From: Caulochytrium protostelioides
Lineage: Eukaryota; Chytridiomycota; Caulochytriomycetes; Caulochytriales; Caulochytriaceae
Direction of reading: 5' to 3'
Length of the DNA: 38,096 nucleotides
Assembly (NCBI GenBank): GCA_003615045.1
Contig: ML014288.1
Coordinates: forward strand, 1-38,096
The notes below the pieces were generated by a model. It was given only the letters and a program-made list of their open reading frames with translations, searched no databases and was not told the DNA's origin. The position numbers were made by a program, and so were the translations under genes. The first letter of the stretch is position 1. The number at the start of each line of letters is the position of its first letter. This document shows positions 1 through 8,369 of this stretch, in pieces.

Positions 1-216
1 AGCCACCGCGACCGCGACCGTGGCCGTGACCGGGACCGGGATCGGGACCGCGACAGGGATCGGGGCCGGGCCGATGACCGCGATCGGGATCGCGGCCGCG
101 ACAGGGATCGCGACCGACGTGACCGAGACCGAGACCGTGATCGAGACCGTGATCGAGACCGGGACCGTGATCGAGACCGGGACCGTGATCGAGACCGGGA
201 CCGGGACCGAGACCGG

Positions 217-270
<54 letters not shown>

Positions 271-570
271 GACCGCGACACGAACGACGACCGCCACGCC
301 CGGCGGTCCGCGGATCGACGGTACGACACGGCGTTGGACCGCGACCGGACCCGCGACCGGCATCGGGACGACGATCGCGACCGCCACACGGGGCGCGACC
401 GCGACGACGATCGCTACGACCGCCGTGATCGAGACCGTGACCGTGACCGCGACAGGGACCGCGACAGGGACCGAGACAGGGACCGGGACCGAGACCGCCA
501 CACGGATCGCGACCGCCTGCGGGATCGAGACCGCGACCGCGACCGGGATCGAGACCGCGACTACGACCAC
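1..570 (+). repeat. Hexanucleotide-like coding repeat encoding Arg-Asp dipeptides
   Basis: Units of the type GACCGN, mainly GACCGA, GACCGG and GACCGC, repeat with a 6-base period and encode an alternating Arg-Asp tract in the SET1 frame. The purest stretch is about 187-275. A less perfect interruption lies at about 276-340. The six-base period keeps all three forward frames open, so a spurious Thr-Glu/Thr-Gly-rich frame also appears here. Confidence 0.85.
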
Positions 571-3500
571 CGCTGGCGCGGCCGGAGTCGGAGTCGCAGT
601 CGGAGTCACAGTCGGAGCCGACGTCGGAGTCGGAGTCGCAGTCGGAGTCGGGGTCGGAGTCGGGGTCGCAGCCAGAGCCGGAGCCGCGCCACGAGCCGCG
701 CTTCGAGCCGCGACACGGCAGGCCGCCCCCTCTCCGCGGCCGCGGCGTCGGCGTCGCTGCGGCCCCAGCCAGACCGCTCCAGCCGCGCCACGAGCCGCGA
801 GCGCCTGCCGGCCCGCACGGCCGCCCGCCCCGACAGCGCCGCTGCCGCCGCCTCGGCCGCCGCCGCCGCGACGCTCGCCGCACGGCATCCGACCGAGCTG
901 CCCCTCGAGGCGCTGCAGGAGCGGTCGGCGGCGAGCTCGCGGCGACCCTCGACGGCAGCCTCGACGGCGGCCTCGACGCCACGTGGTCCGTCAGCGCCCG
1001 CCTCGCCTCGCCCGCTCGCCACGCGCACCACGGCGACCAGCCACGACGACGGCGGCGGCAGCGGTAGCGGCGGCAGCCTCCCGCCCGAGGCCTCGGAGGA
1101 GGACCAGCTCGTTAGCGTCGCGCAAGCGATTCTCACCCAAGAAGCCACACGGTCCTTCATGGCGTCGTTCCAGCGCGACCTGCTCATCCCGCTCGTCAAG
1201 GCTTCGCTCGCTCGCCATCTCGAGGCGTACCACGAGCAGCAGGCCGACAAGGTCGGCGCCGCAGAGCCAGCGGGCGACCGCGAGGGCGGCGCTGCGGCCA
1301 CCGCCACCGCCTCGGGGGCCCGCGTCGGCGGCTTGGGCGGCGGGAGCGCCGGCCCCAGCGGCCACGTCTCGGCCATGGGGCTCTCGGGTCGGGTCGCGCT
1401 GCCGCGCGCCATCAAGAAGAAGGCCACGCCGGTCGTCGTCCGCAAGTCGGGACTCTCCGCCGCTTCATCCTCCGCGCTCGCCGCCGCGCGGCAAGCTACG
1501 CAGGGCCAGCGCTTCCACCTGGCGGGCCTAGACGAACCGGCGTCCGACGGCGACGGCGAGGCGGAGGAGCGCGAGGAGGAGGACGACGGCGACGAGAACG
1601 AGGACAATGCGGACGACGACGAGGCATCGGCCAGCAGCGACGACGATAGCGTCACGTCGAGCTCGGCGAGCACCGCGACGGCGCGCGTGACGCCGACGCT
1701 CGGCCGGACGCCCCTGCCCCCGAGCGGACTCGTCTCGGCCAAAGCCCGGCGCTCGCGGCACCGCGAGATTGAGTTCTCGGACACCGATGAAGCATCATCG
1801 GATGAGGACGCGGCGGCGGCGGCGGCAGCGGCCGACGGACGTGACGCCGCCGAAACTGCGCGTCGACGGGCGTCGGGCACGATGCTCGATGCCGATGCCG
1901 AGATGGCGGCGGCGAAGCACCATGCCGACCGTTCCAGCGACATGGTGGACGCGCTGGCGTCTTTCGGCTCCGCGTCGGCACCGGGGTCGGCAGTGGCGTC
2001 GATGGCCTCCGCGAAACGAAAGCTCGCAAGCAAAAGCAAAACCGCGGCGATGCGCAAGACCGATCTCGAGCTCGCGGTCGATACCAAAACGGCGAGCCAG
2101 CGCGGCTCGCCCGTGCTCGGCGTCTCGCCGCGACGGACGCCCGTCAAGGTCGAGACCAAAGCCAAGGTCGGGGCCAAAAAGGGGCGAGGCGCGCCCAAAC
2201 GCGTGCCGCCGTCTGACAAGCATGCGCTGAAGTGGTGGGAGATCCCCCAAGAAATCATCGATTTGGACGCCGAGTTCCCGATGGGCCAGCCCCACCAAAG
2301 TGCGTGGTTCCAGGACCCTGACTGGCGCGATGATGACCCCGGTGCCACGTGGGTGGCGCCCAACGACGCGCGCCTGCTAGCACCGCCGATCCGGATCACG
2401 GCTCACGTCACGGACGACCCCCACGACGGTGTCCTCGATGACGCCGCCGACGCCGACGACGCCGAGGGCGCGGCGCCGACGGCGCTCAGCACGGCGCCGC
2501 TCACCGACGACACGGCGTTCCGTCGGCTGTGGCCCCACGTGACGGCGCCGCCCCTCGTCGCGGCGATCCGCGCCGTCTACAGCGCGCGTCTGGCAACGCA
2601 GCACGCGGCGCGACAGACCGCACGCCGCCGCCGCGTGCACGCGCTGGAGGTCGCGCTGGGCATGCCGTCGCCGCCGCCCTCGCCGCCGCTGCTGCCGTGG
2701 CTCCCGGGCCTCGTCGAGCCGCTGCCCCACGCCTCCGGCAGCGCGCGCACCGAGGGCGTCTACCGCCTCTCGCGCAAGGAGAAGCTCGCGCGCATCGAGC
2801 AACTGGAAGCCGCGAGTGCCGCCGGCCTCAGCGCCGTCGCCGCCGCAGCAGGCGGGCCCGCGCCAAGCCACGCATCGCCCGCCCACCGAGCCCCGGGGAC
2901 CGCTGCGGGCGCCGCGGGCAGCGCTCTGGCCAACAGCCATCTCGGAAGCAACGCCGGTGCGATCGGCGGCGGCGGCGGCAGCAGCTCGAACGCGATGGCG
3001 GGCGGTGCCGGCCTTGGCGGCGCCGGCAGCGGCAGTGGCGGGGGTCTCGGCGGCGCCGGTCCGAAGTCCGGACACCCTCACAGTGCGGCGCCGTCATCAC
3101 GTGCGAACCGCGTCACGCAGCGCCAGATGGCGCTCGATCTGCAGAGCCAGAAAGCGGCGCTCGTGAAGCACATCGATGACGTGCAGACGGGCTCGGATGT
3201 GCTCAAGTTTAACCAGCTGAAAGCGCGCAAGAAGGCGCTGACGTTCCGCAAGAGCCGCATTCACGAGTGGGGTCTATTTGCAGAGGAGAAGATCGATGCC
3301 CACGACTTTGTGATTGAGTACATTGGCGAGCAGATCCGTCAGAAGGTGGCGGACCACCGCGAGAAGATCTACGGCGCACGCGGCATCGGCGATTCCTACC
3401 TGTTCCGGATCGACGAAGAGCGGATTCTGGACGCGACGGCATGTGGCAACTTTGCCCGCTTCATCAACCACTGCTGCGACCCCAACTGCAACGCCAAGAT

Positions 3501-3654
3501 CATTACGGTCGACGGCGAAAAGAAAATCGTCATCTATGCCAAACGTGACATCCAGCCCGAAGAAGAGCTCACGTATGACTACAAGTTCCCGCTGGAAGAC
3601 GAAAAAATTGTGTGTCTGTGTGGGGCCGCATCATGCCGTGGATTCCTGAACTAG
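1..3654 (+). CDS. SET1: Set1-type histone H3 lysine-4 methyltransferase (COMPASS catalytic subunit), 5' end missing
   Basis: The reading frame is open from base 1 to a TAG at 3652-3654, giving 1,217 visible residues; the start lies outside the window, and no ATG is needed where the frame is already open. Residues about 1-190 are an almost pure Arg-Asp tract, about 195-230 an Arg-Ser tract, then Ala/Ser-rich and acidic disordered sequence. The N-SET region begins near 2731 ([16 protein letters not shown]) and ends with [15 protein letters not shown] near 3200. The SET domain (3247-3600) has [10 protein letters not shown], the cofactor and active-site motif [10 protein letters not shown] (3460-3489) and the catalytic-tyrosine motif YDYKF (from 3574). 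The post-SET motif CLCGAASC follows and the protein ends GFLN, as Set1 proteins usually do. By family, it acts in the nucleus inside COMPASS and methylates H3K4 at promoters. An N-terminal RRM, usual in Set1, would be upstream of the window. The alternative SETD1-like or MLL assignment is less likely because of the N-SET sequence. Confidence 0.93.
583..690 (+). repeat. Arg-Ser (SR) dipeptide coding repeat
   Basis: Repeats of CGGAGT, CGCAGT and related hexamers encode Arg-Ser dipeptides directly after the Arg-Asp tract of SET1. Codon changes among units suggest it is not a very recent expansion. RS tracts are typical of proteins linked to RNA processing. Confidence 0.8.
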
Positions 3655-3785
3655 ATAGAAGTTCGCCGATGAGACGACCTAACACGAACATCATGATCCC
3701 CTACCCTCGCCTCCCCCCCTTCCCCGAGAGTCCCTGCAGGAGGCAGTCCGCGTTATATATTCTTTAGAACGTACAGGCCCTCCTT

Positions 3786-3836
3786 TGAGACGACCTCACA
3801 CGAACGCCATATCCTCTTTGGTGCCCCCAAGGGGAT
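3786..3836 (+). repeat. Dispersed repeat, copy 1, ending in a GC-rich hairpin
   Basis: TGAGACGACC is followed 32 bases after its start by TTGGTGCCCCCAAGGGG, which folds as a short stem. The same two blocks in the same order and nearly the same spacing recur at 5802-5851. The first block alone also occurs at 3670-3679. Confidence 0.5.
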
Positions 3837-4332
3837 AGAGGATAGCGTATCAGTGTTTGCAATGCGAGGAAGCTTGTTGACAAGAGAGAACGTTCCGTCT
3901 TAAAAAATTGGCACCGGATCCAAAACGAGATGTAGCATCACCGGCCAGCTCATACGCTACGAATACACATTCCATGCATCCCACGCATGCCATGCGTCGC
4001 AGCTTGCGATCCCCGCTGGCGGCGCAAGCAAGCTGCCGGCCGCGGTCCCGCATGTACGGGGGCTCGCGCTGTGGTTCGACGCCTTGCAGCTGGCGCCGGT
4101 AGCCTTCGCATCAATTTCGCCGCAAGTCTTCCTAGCTTCCCTTGGGTCGGGCCGGGCCATGGAACCCGATGATCCCTCAGCCACGCCTGGACTTACTCAC
4201 GTGCCCGGGTGGTGAGAGGATCCGTGCACAGTGGCATGTCGGCGCCTTTCCCGCACGGAAGGCCATTGCCGAAGACCCTTGGCGATGACGCGTCATGGCT
4301 TGGAACGACAATTAGCAATAACAATCGCAAGC

Positions 4333-4338
4333 TATAAA
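4333..4338 (+). promoter_or_regulatory. TATA-like box upstream of the secreted-protein gene
   Basis: TATAAA lies about 230 bases before the start codon at 4569. This is far for a TATA box unless the 5' leader is long, so the role is only suggested. Confidence 0.35.
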
Positions 4339-4410
4339 TGTGCCAGCAGGCCATTCGAGAATTCAAGCGGAACGCGCCATCTCACAATCGATGGGGTGTT
4401 ATATCGAACG

Positions 4411-4457
4411 TGACTCATGCTGGCACACCTGATTACACACACCTGTGTGCTGACTCA
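4411..4457 (+). promoter_or_regulatory. Pair of TGACTCA (AP-1/Gcn4-type bZIP) sites
   Basis: The palindromic core TGACTCA occurs at 4411-4417 and again at 4451-4457, exactly 40 bases apart and in the same orientation, both followed by TG. In fungi this core is bound by Gcn4/AP-1-type bZIP factors. They sit 112 to 158 bases before the start codon of the secreted-protein gene. Binding is inferred, not shown. Confidence 0.45.
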
Positions 4458-4568
4458 TGGGGACACCCGCTTTCTCTTTTGCTCTGGATCTCCCTCCCTC
4501 GGTCTCCCTCCGTCGCGCCTTACCCGCCCGCCCAGTCGCGCCCACGATTTTTTTCTGCCGCGTTCACC

Positions 4569-5033
4569 ATGAAGATCGTCCCCGGAACCTTCGTGCTGGC
4601 GCTTCTCGTGCTCTGCCTGAGGCCAGCTGCCTCTTCCCCTGTGAAGGATGCGCACGTCAGTCGTCAAGCGTGGTCCAGAATTTCAGAGCAAAGATTGCAT
4701 TATAACAATGGGGCGCCTCGCACGTATGACTCTATCAGAACGAAGGTTCTCCGAAATGCTAATGCTCCTATCCAAAATGTTGAGCGCCTCGACCCTGGCA
4801 ACGATGGCTACAGAAACAAAAAGCCAACGCCGCCCGCCACCGAAATGGATGATGCTCTGAACTTCCCGGGCGGCAAGTGGAGAAAGAATTTGCGACAATC
4901 TTCACCCAAACCGGCCGCGGAGCGGGGAAGCACAGCGGGGAAGCACAGCGCCATTGCAACAGCGCAGACGGCACCACCTCCCACTTATGCCCAAGTCGCG
5001 CGGAACATTAAACCAAGCCATGTTGTGCTTTGA
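4569..5033 (+). CDS. Small secreted protein of unknown function
   Basis: I do not recognise this 154-residue protein. The start is chosen at ATG 4569 because it opens directly into a textbook signal peptide: a Lys at position 2, a hydrophobic core (VLALLVLCL, about residues 9-17) and a small-residue cleavage region (AASS, about residues 20-23). The same frame is open further upstream, but that sequence resembles a pyrimidine-rich leader. The mature part (about 130 residues) is basic, rich in Asn, Pro, Ala and Lys, has no cysteine and no second membrane segment. It ends shortly before an AATAAA at 5042-5047, which supports it as a real transcription unit. Two TGACTCA sites lie upstream. It could be a secreted wall-associated or effector-like protein, but nothing in the sequence fixes a function. 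Confidence 0.6.
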   Translation: MKIVPGTFVLALLVLCLRPAASSPVKDAHVSRQAWSRISEQRLHYNNGAPRTYDSIRTKVLRNANAPIQNVERLDPGNDGYRNKKPTPPATEMDDALNFPGGKWRKNLRQSSPKPAAERGSTAGKHSAIATAQTAPPPTYAQVARNIKPSHVVL

Positions 5034-5041
5034 ATGACATA

Positions 5042-5047
5042 AATAAA
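5042..5047 (+). terminator. Polyadenylation signal AATAAA of the secreted-protein gene
   Basis: A canonical AATAAA lies 9 bases after the TGA stop at 5033. It is followed by a T-rich stretch (GTTCTTTTAA), as expected near a cleavage site. Confidence 0.5.
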
Positions 5048-5087
5048 TATGTTCTTTTAACGAGCAAACGAACCTGCACGTGTATAG

Positions 5088-5559
5088 GCGTGCGTTCAGC
5101 GTTTCCGCATCATCCTGGTGGACGAGTTCTGGACAACCCAGGTGCATGCCGAGACGGATGACCTCCTGACCAAGGTGAAACCCCGGGACCCGACGAAGGT
5201 GCCGATCGCTCGCGCGTCCCAGGCGAGCGTTCCTCAAACCGCGCCTGCGGCCGTGAACCCGGTTCGAACGTCTCGGACGAGCGCTCGCTCGACGGCGCCG
5301 ACGCGGGTCAACCCGCCCCACCATGCTCGTGCAGAAACCCGGTCAACGCCGGCGCCAGAGAATTTTGGTTTGAGGATTGCTGTGGGATGAAGCTACCAAC
5401 GGCCATGAAGCCACTCACAGCAAGTTTGAGAACCGCGACCTCGATGCCGCGCTGAATATCCGACGCTGCCTGGCCTTACCCGAAAGGCCGATAGCGCTGT
5501 GTCGCATCCCCGAGCAAACCAGGTTGGAGTCCAAGATCGGCAAGGTCATTCGACACTGA
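5088..5559 (+). pseudogene. Fanzor (eukaryotic TnpB-like nuclease) relic A, C-terminal part only
   Basis: A frame open from about 5088 contains IILVDEFWTT followed by QVH, which resembles the VDEYRTS-type motif before the zinc-ribbon region of TnpB/Fanzor proteins. A second frame, from about 5377 to the TGA at 5557-5559, contains FENRDLDAALNIRRC, matching the RuvC-III motif RDxNAAxNI with its catalytic Asp still present, followed by a RPIALCR tail. The two blocks are in different frames, so at least one frameshift lies near 5377-5400. The usual zinc-binding cysteine pairs are not visible, and the N-terminal two thirds (wedge/REC and RuvC-I/II) are absent, so this is a broken fragment of about 150 residues against 400-700 for the family. 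Family assignment is from memory of the motifs. It is related to the relic at 16780-17040. Confidence 0.55.
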
Positions 5560-5801
5560 ACCGTATGCGCGTCTGCCTAGGAGGCACCACCTAAGATTGG
5601 TATGCGCATGAGGTCGGTATATGAACGACAGCGTTATACTCAAAATACCCGAGCCCGTTTTTGGGAAGCGATGGCCGTCGAGGCGCACCGCATCGCCCAC
5701 CCGACGAAGTCAGGAATCTGCTTCGGTATCGATGAACATTCATGAATCTGCCGATACATATCTATGCCTATACATTTGACATTTTACAGAACACTTTCCC
5801 C

Positions 5802-5851
5802 TGAGATGACCCCTCCCAAAGGCCAACCCTCCTTGGTGCTCCCAAGGGGTC
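5802..5851 (+). repeat. Dispersed repeat, copy 2, with a perfect 6-bp stem hairpin
   Basis: TGAGATGACC is followed 31 bases after its start by TTGGTG within CCTTGGTGCTCCCAAGG, a perfect 6-bp stem with a 5-base loop. The arrangement matches 3786-3836, where the stem has a G-T pair instead. The stem keeps its pairing although the bases differ, which hints at selection on structure or at a common mobile origin. Confidence 0.5.
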
Positions 5852-6713
5852 CCCCTATGGAGGCGACCCCACGCCGCGCCTCGCCACGCCACGCTAGGCC
5901 CGGCAGGGCCAGCCGTCGCTGGGCGGCCGCTGAGCAGCCCGGGGTTGCGACCCCCGGCGAACCGACGTGCACCACGATCCAACCCGGACGCGGTCGGACG
6001 TGATCCGCCGCGATCGGAAGCACCGGCGCACAACGGCGGGATGCGAGACCGGATGCAGCACCGATGGCATGGAGCTGGCCGCGTGCTGATCATCGCGGCG
6101 AAACGCGATGTCAACGCCAAGAAACGAGCGCGAGCGCATGAGGAGTGCAGCTAGAAAGCGGCATGTCTGCGCCATGATCGTCGAGATCGCTGGATGCTCG
6201 CGCCCATCGCACGCCCTGGCTGTCCCCCCCGCTTCGCTCTCCAGCATCTTGCTCACGCACCCGCTGTGCCTGGATCACGACCCTTTCATCCTGACGCTGA
6301 ATCGACGACAGCGGACGTAGATCGGTCCTTGCACACGCTGCCTCAGAGGCCTGTCACGGTTTTATTGACTCTATCCCGTATGTTTCTTCCTGGTGGGGTA
6401 CCTCCCATGCAGCCCAGACGTCCTGTGGCGCAGGCATTGGAGCGCCCGCGCCGGCCACCCGTGACGCGCCATCTAGACGCCACGACCTACCCAGGAATCG
6501 AGTCCTTCCGCGTCCCGGCCCGGCGCATGGATCAATCCCCCATGGCGTGATGGGTCGCGATCCCACAATTTCGTCAAGGTTAACGGCTCGGAGCGCCGCG
6601 ACATCGTCTCGAACGAGGGGTCCTCCGGCTACCCATTGAGCGCTATCGGACGACCCCATAGGCAACCGATGTGCGACTTTTCTTTTGCGGATTCCCATTC
6701 TAGAAACTCACCC

Positions 6714-6720
6714 TTTATAA
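6714..6720 (+). promoter_or_regulatory. TATA-like box of ARPC3
   Basis: TTTATAA lies 118 bases before the ARPC3 start codon in an otherwise GC-rich region. Confidence 0.5.
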
Positions 6721-6837
6721 TTTGATTTCGTGCATGATGCGCTTTGCTCGCGGCATCTTCGCGGACTCATCGTCGCCGCATCGTGGTGTCGCCACATTGT
6801 GCCGTTCAGTCGAGCAGCTGGCGGGTACCGTTACACG

Positions 6838-7371
6838 ATGCCGGCATACCACTCTGCGTTCAATGCGCCCGGCGGCCGCATGGCCGGGAACATGGGGATC
6901 ATTCCGATCAAGAGCAAGATCCGCGGCCCGGCCCCGCCGGCGCCCGAGGACCAAGAGGACGTGATCGACGAGGCCATTGATTTCTTCCGCGCCAACTGCC
7001 TCTTCCGCAACTTCGAAATCAAGGGGCCCGGTGACCGCACGCTGATCTACTTAACCTTGTTTATCCAGGAGTGCCTGCAGAAAGCGGCGAAGACGGCGAC
7101 GCTCGCCGACGGCCAGCGGCAACTTATGACGCTTGCGGTGTCCAACTTCCCGATCCCGGGCGACGCGGGCTTCCCCCTGAACACGATGTTCGAGAAGCCT
7201 GCCAACCGCGCCGACGCGGATCTGCTCCGCGCGTACTTGACACAGTGCCGCCAGGAGCTGGTGACGCGTTTCACGCAGCGGCTCTATGAGCAGGACAAGC
7301 CCAGTAAGTGGTGGATGTCATTCAGCAAGCGCAAGTTCATGAACATCGCGTCGGTGGGTACGACTATGTAG
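6838..7371 (+). CDS. ARPC3: Arp2/3 complex subunit 3 (p21-Arc)
   Basis: The 177-residue product matches ARPC3 along its whole length. It opens MPAYHSAFNAPGG with GNMGIIPIKSKIRGPAP close behind. Further diagnostic blocks are VDEAIxxFxANCLFRNFEIK-type sequence near residues 42-60, DRTLIYLTLFIQECL, NFPIPGDAGFPLN and DKPSKWWMSFSKRKFMN at the C-terminus. Human ARPC3 is 178 residues, so the gene is full length. ATG 6838 is chosen because ARPC3 proteins begin MPAYHS; the frame is open further upstream but that part has no family match. The protein is a structural subunit of the seven-part Arp2/3 complex that nucleates branched actin filaments, here probably for endocytic patches and amoeboid or crawling zoospore movement (inference). 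There is no intron. A TATA-like box lies at 6714-6720. Confidence 0.95.
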   Translation: MPAYHSAFNAPGGRMAGNMGIIPIKSKIRGPAPPAPEDQEDVIDEAIDFFRANCLFRNFEIKGPGDRTLIYLTLFIQECLQKAAKTATLADGQRQLMTLAVSNFPIPGDAGFPLNTMFEKPANRADADLLRAYLTQCRQELVTRFTQRLYEQDKPSKWWMSFSKRKFMNIASVGTTM

Positions 7372-8369
7372 AAAGTTTTCAAAAGAAAGTAAATAGTTAT
7401 ATAAACAATCTATCGTGCGATGATTCATGGCCGCGCTGGCAATCAGCAGATAGATGCACCTGGAAATGGAGTGGGCAAAAGGTAAAAAAGCCATCAACGG
7501 CTGATTCCGTGACGGAGCTTGAATCGCGATCCTGCGACCCTTTCAATTATATACTGCCCGCGGGGCCGCCGGCCGCCGATCAGTCGATCCGCCGATCCGC
7601 CGATCCGCCGATCCGCCCTGCACGGCGGCACCTGCGGAGCGGGGGCGGAGATGGCGCACAGAATCATCATGCGCGCGTCATCGGCCTTTTGGCGGCGCCT
7701 GAAATGCTGGGCAGACCCGCGCTCAGCGTGATGCGGAAGAATGGCTCCGGCGCGGGCTTCCGCGGATCCTGATGGACCTCGGCTGGCAACGGCATCAGGT
7801 ATCGCGGACCGCGGATCGGCGCCCGGCCGTTCTGTCGTCCCGAGTTGGCACAGCCGGGAGCAACATGGCGGCGTACGCCTCCGTGCCGGCAGCGACCGCA
7901 GCCAGACCGGCGGCCTCCGTGTTGGCTTGTGATGCCGCCCACGTCGTCGCGAGCGACCCGATGGCACCCCATAGTGGCCATGGACGACCGATGGTTCAGT
8001 CGGCCCCAAAAAGGACAAGGACGCCGCGCTTCGACACCCACGTGCGACACTTCTGCATTCGATCATTTCTTGTCTCTGGTGCCGCATCCACTTGCATGTC
8101 TCATCAGGGCCTGCCGTCGCCATCCGCTTCACTGCCGTCCGCGAGTCTTCTGCCGTTGCGGCCGTGTATCTCACCCGCGATCGTCTTCCTCTGCGCCTGT
8201 GCCGTCCGCCGCTTTGTCACATCCGCATACTCGTGACGGTCAGCGACGTCTTGTCGGCACGCACGCAACTGCATCTCGCGCCCAGTGATCCGCGTCCTAT
8301 TAACCTCGCGCATCGTACTCAGGGCATCGATCCGCTCCCGTGGCCACTGGCGTGACACGGCTCGGCGTG
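7372..8369. other. Gene-free spacer between ARPC3 and the ABC ATPase gene
   Basis: About 1 kb with no supported coding frame. The first 190 bases are AT-richer (ARPC3 3' flank, with TATATAAA near 7399). An 8-base tandem repeat lies at 7585-7616. No clear TATA box was found before the ABC start codon. Confidence 0.6.
7585..7616 (+). repeat. Four tandem copies of the octamer CGATCCGC
   Basis: Four perfect head-to-tail copies of an 8-base unit in non-coding DNA; a short minisatellite-like slip repeat. Confidence 0.85.

Larger units (their letters stand above)
3655..4568. other. Gene-free spacer between SET1 and the secreted-protein gene
   Basis: No convincing coding frame is visible. It holds the SET1 3' flank with two copies of a GAGACGACCTNACACGAAC word (3671-3689 and 3787-3805), one hairpin-bearing repeat (3786-3836), a CACGTG E-box core (4198-4203), and the promoter of the next gene with TATA-like and TGACTCA motifs. 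A pyrimidine-rich stretch (about 4469-4530) precedes the next start codon. Confidence 0.6.
5560..6837. other. Gene-free spacer between Fanzor relic A and ARPC3
   Basis: No credible coding frame is seen. It holds a perfect 10-base palindrome ATTCATGAAT (5738-5747), the second copy of the dispersed hairpin repeat (5802-5851), and the ARPC3 promoter with a TATA-like box at 6714-6720. The right end of the Fanzor-bearing element, if any survives, should lie in the first few hundred bases. Confidence 0.6.

Noticed and set aside
20-1531. 503-codon forward open frame rich in Thr, Glu and Gly, then Arg/Ala/Pro
   Set aside because: It is the second frame of the SET1 six-base repeat and of GC-rich sequence; the SET1 frame runs on into a conserved SET domain.
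606-2399. 597-codon open frame antisense to SET1
   Set aside because: Ser/Ala/Arg-rich with no domain, a typical shadow of a GC-rich coding strand.
5255-5275. GGTTCGAACG word resembling a tRNA T-arm
   Set aside because: No cloverleaf can be drawn around it; it is part of the Fanzor relic A frame.
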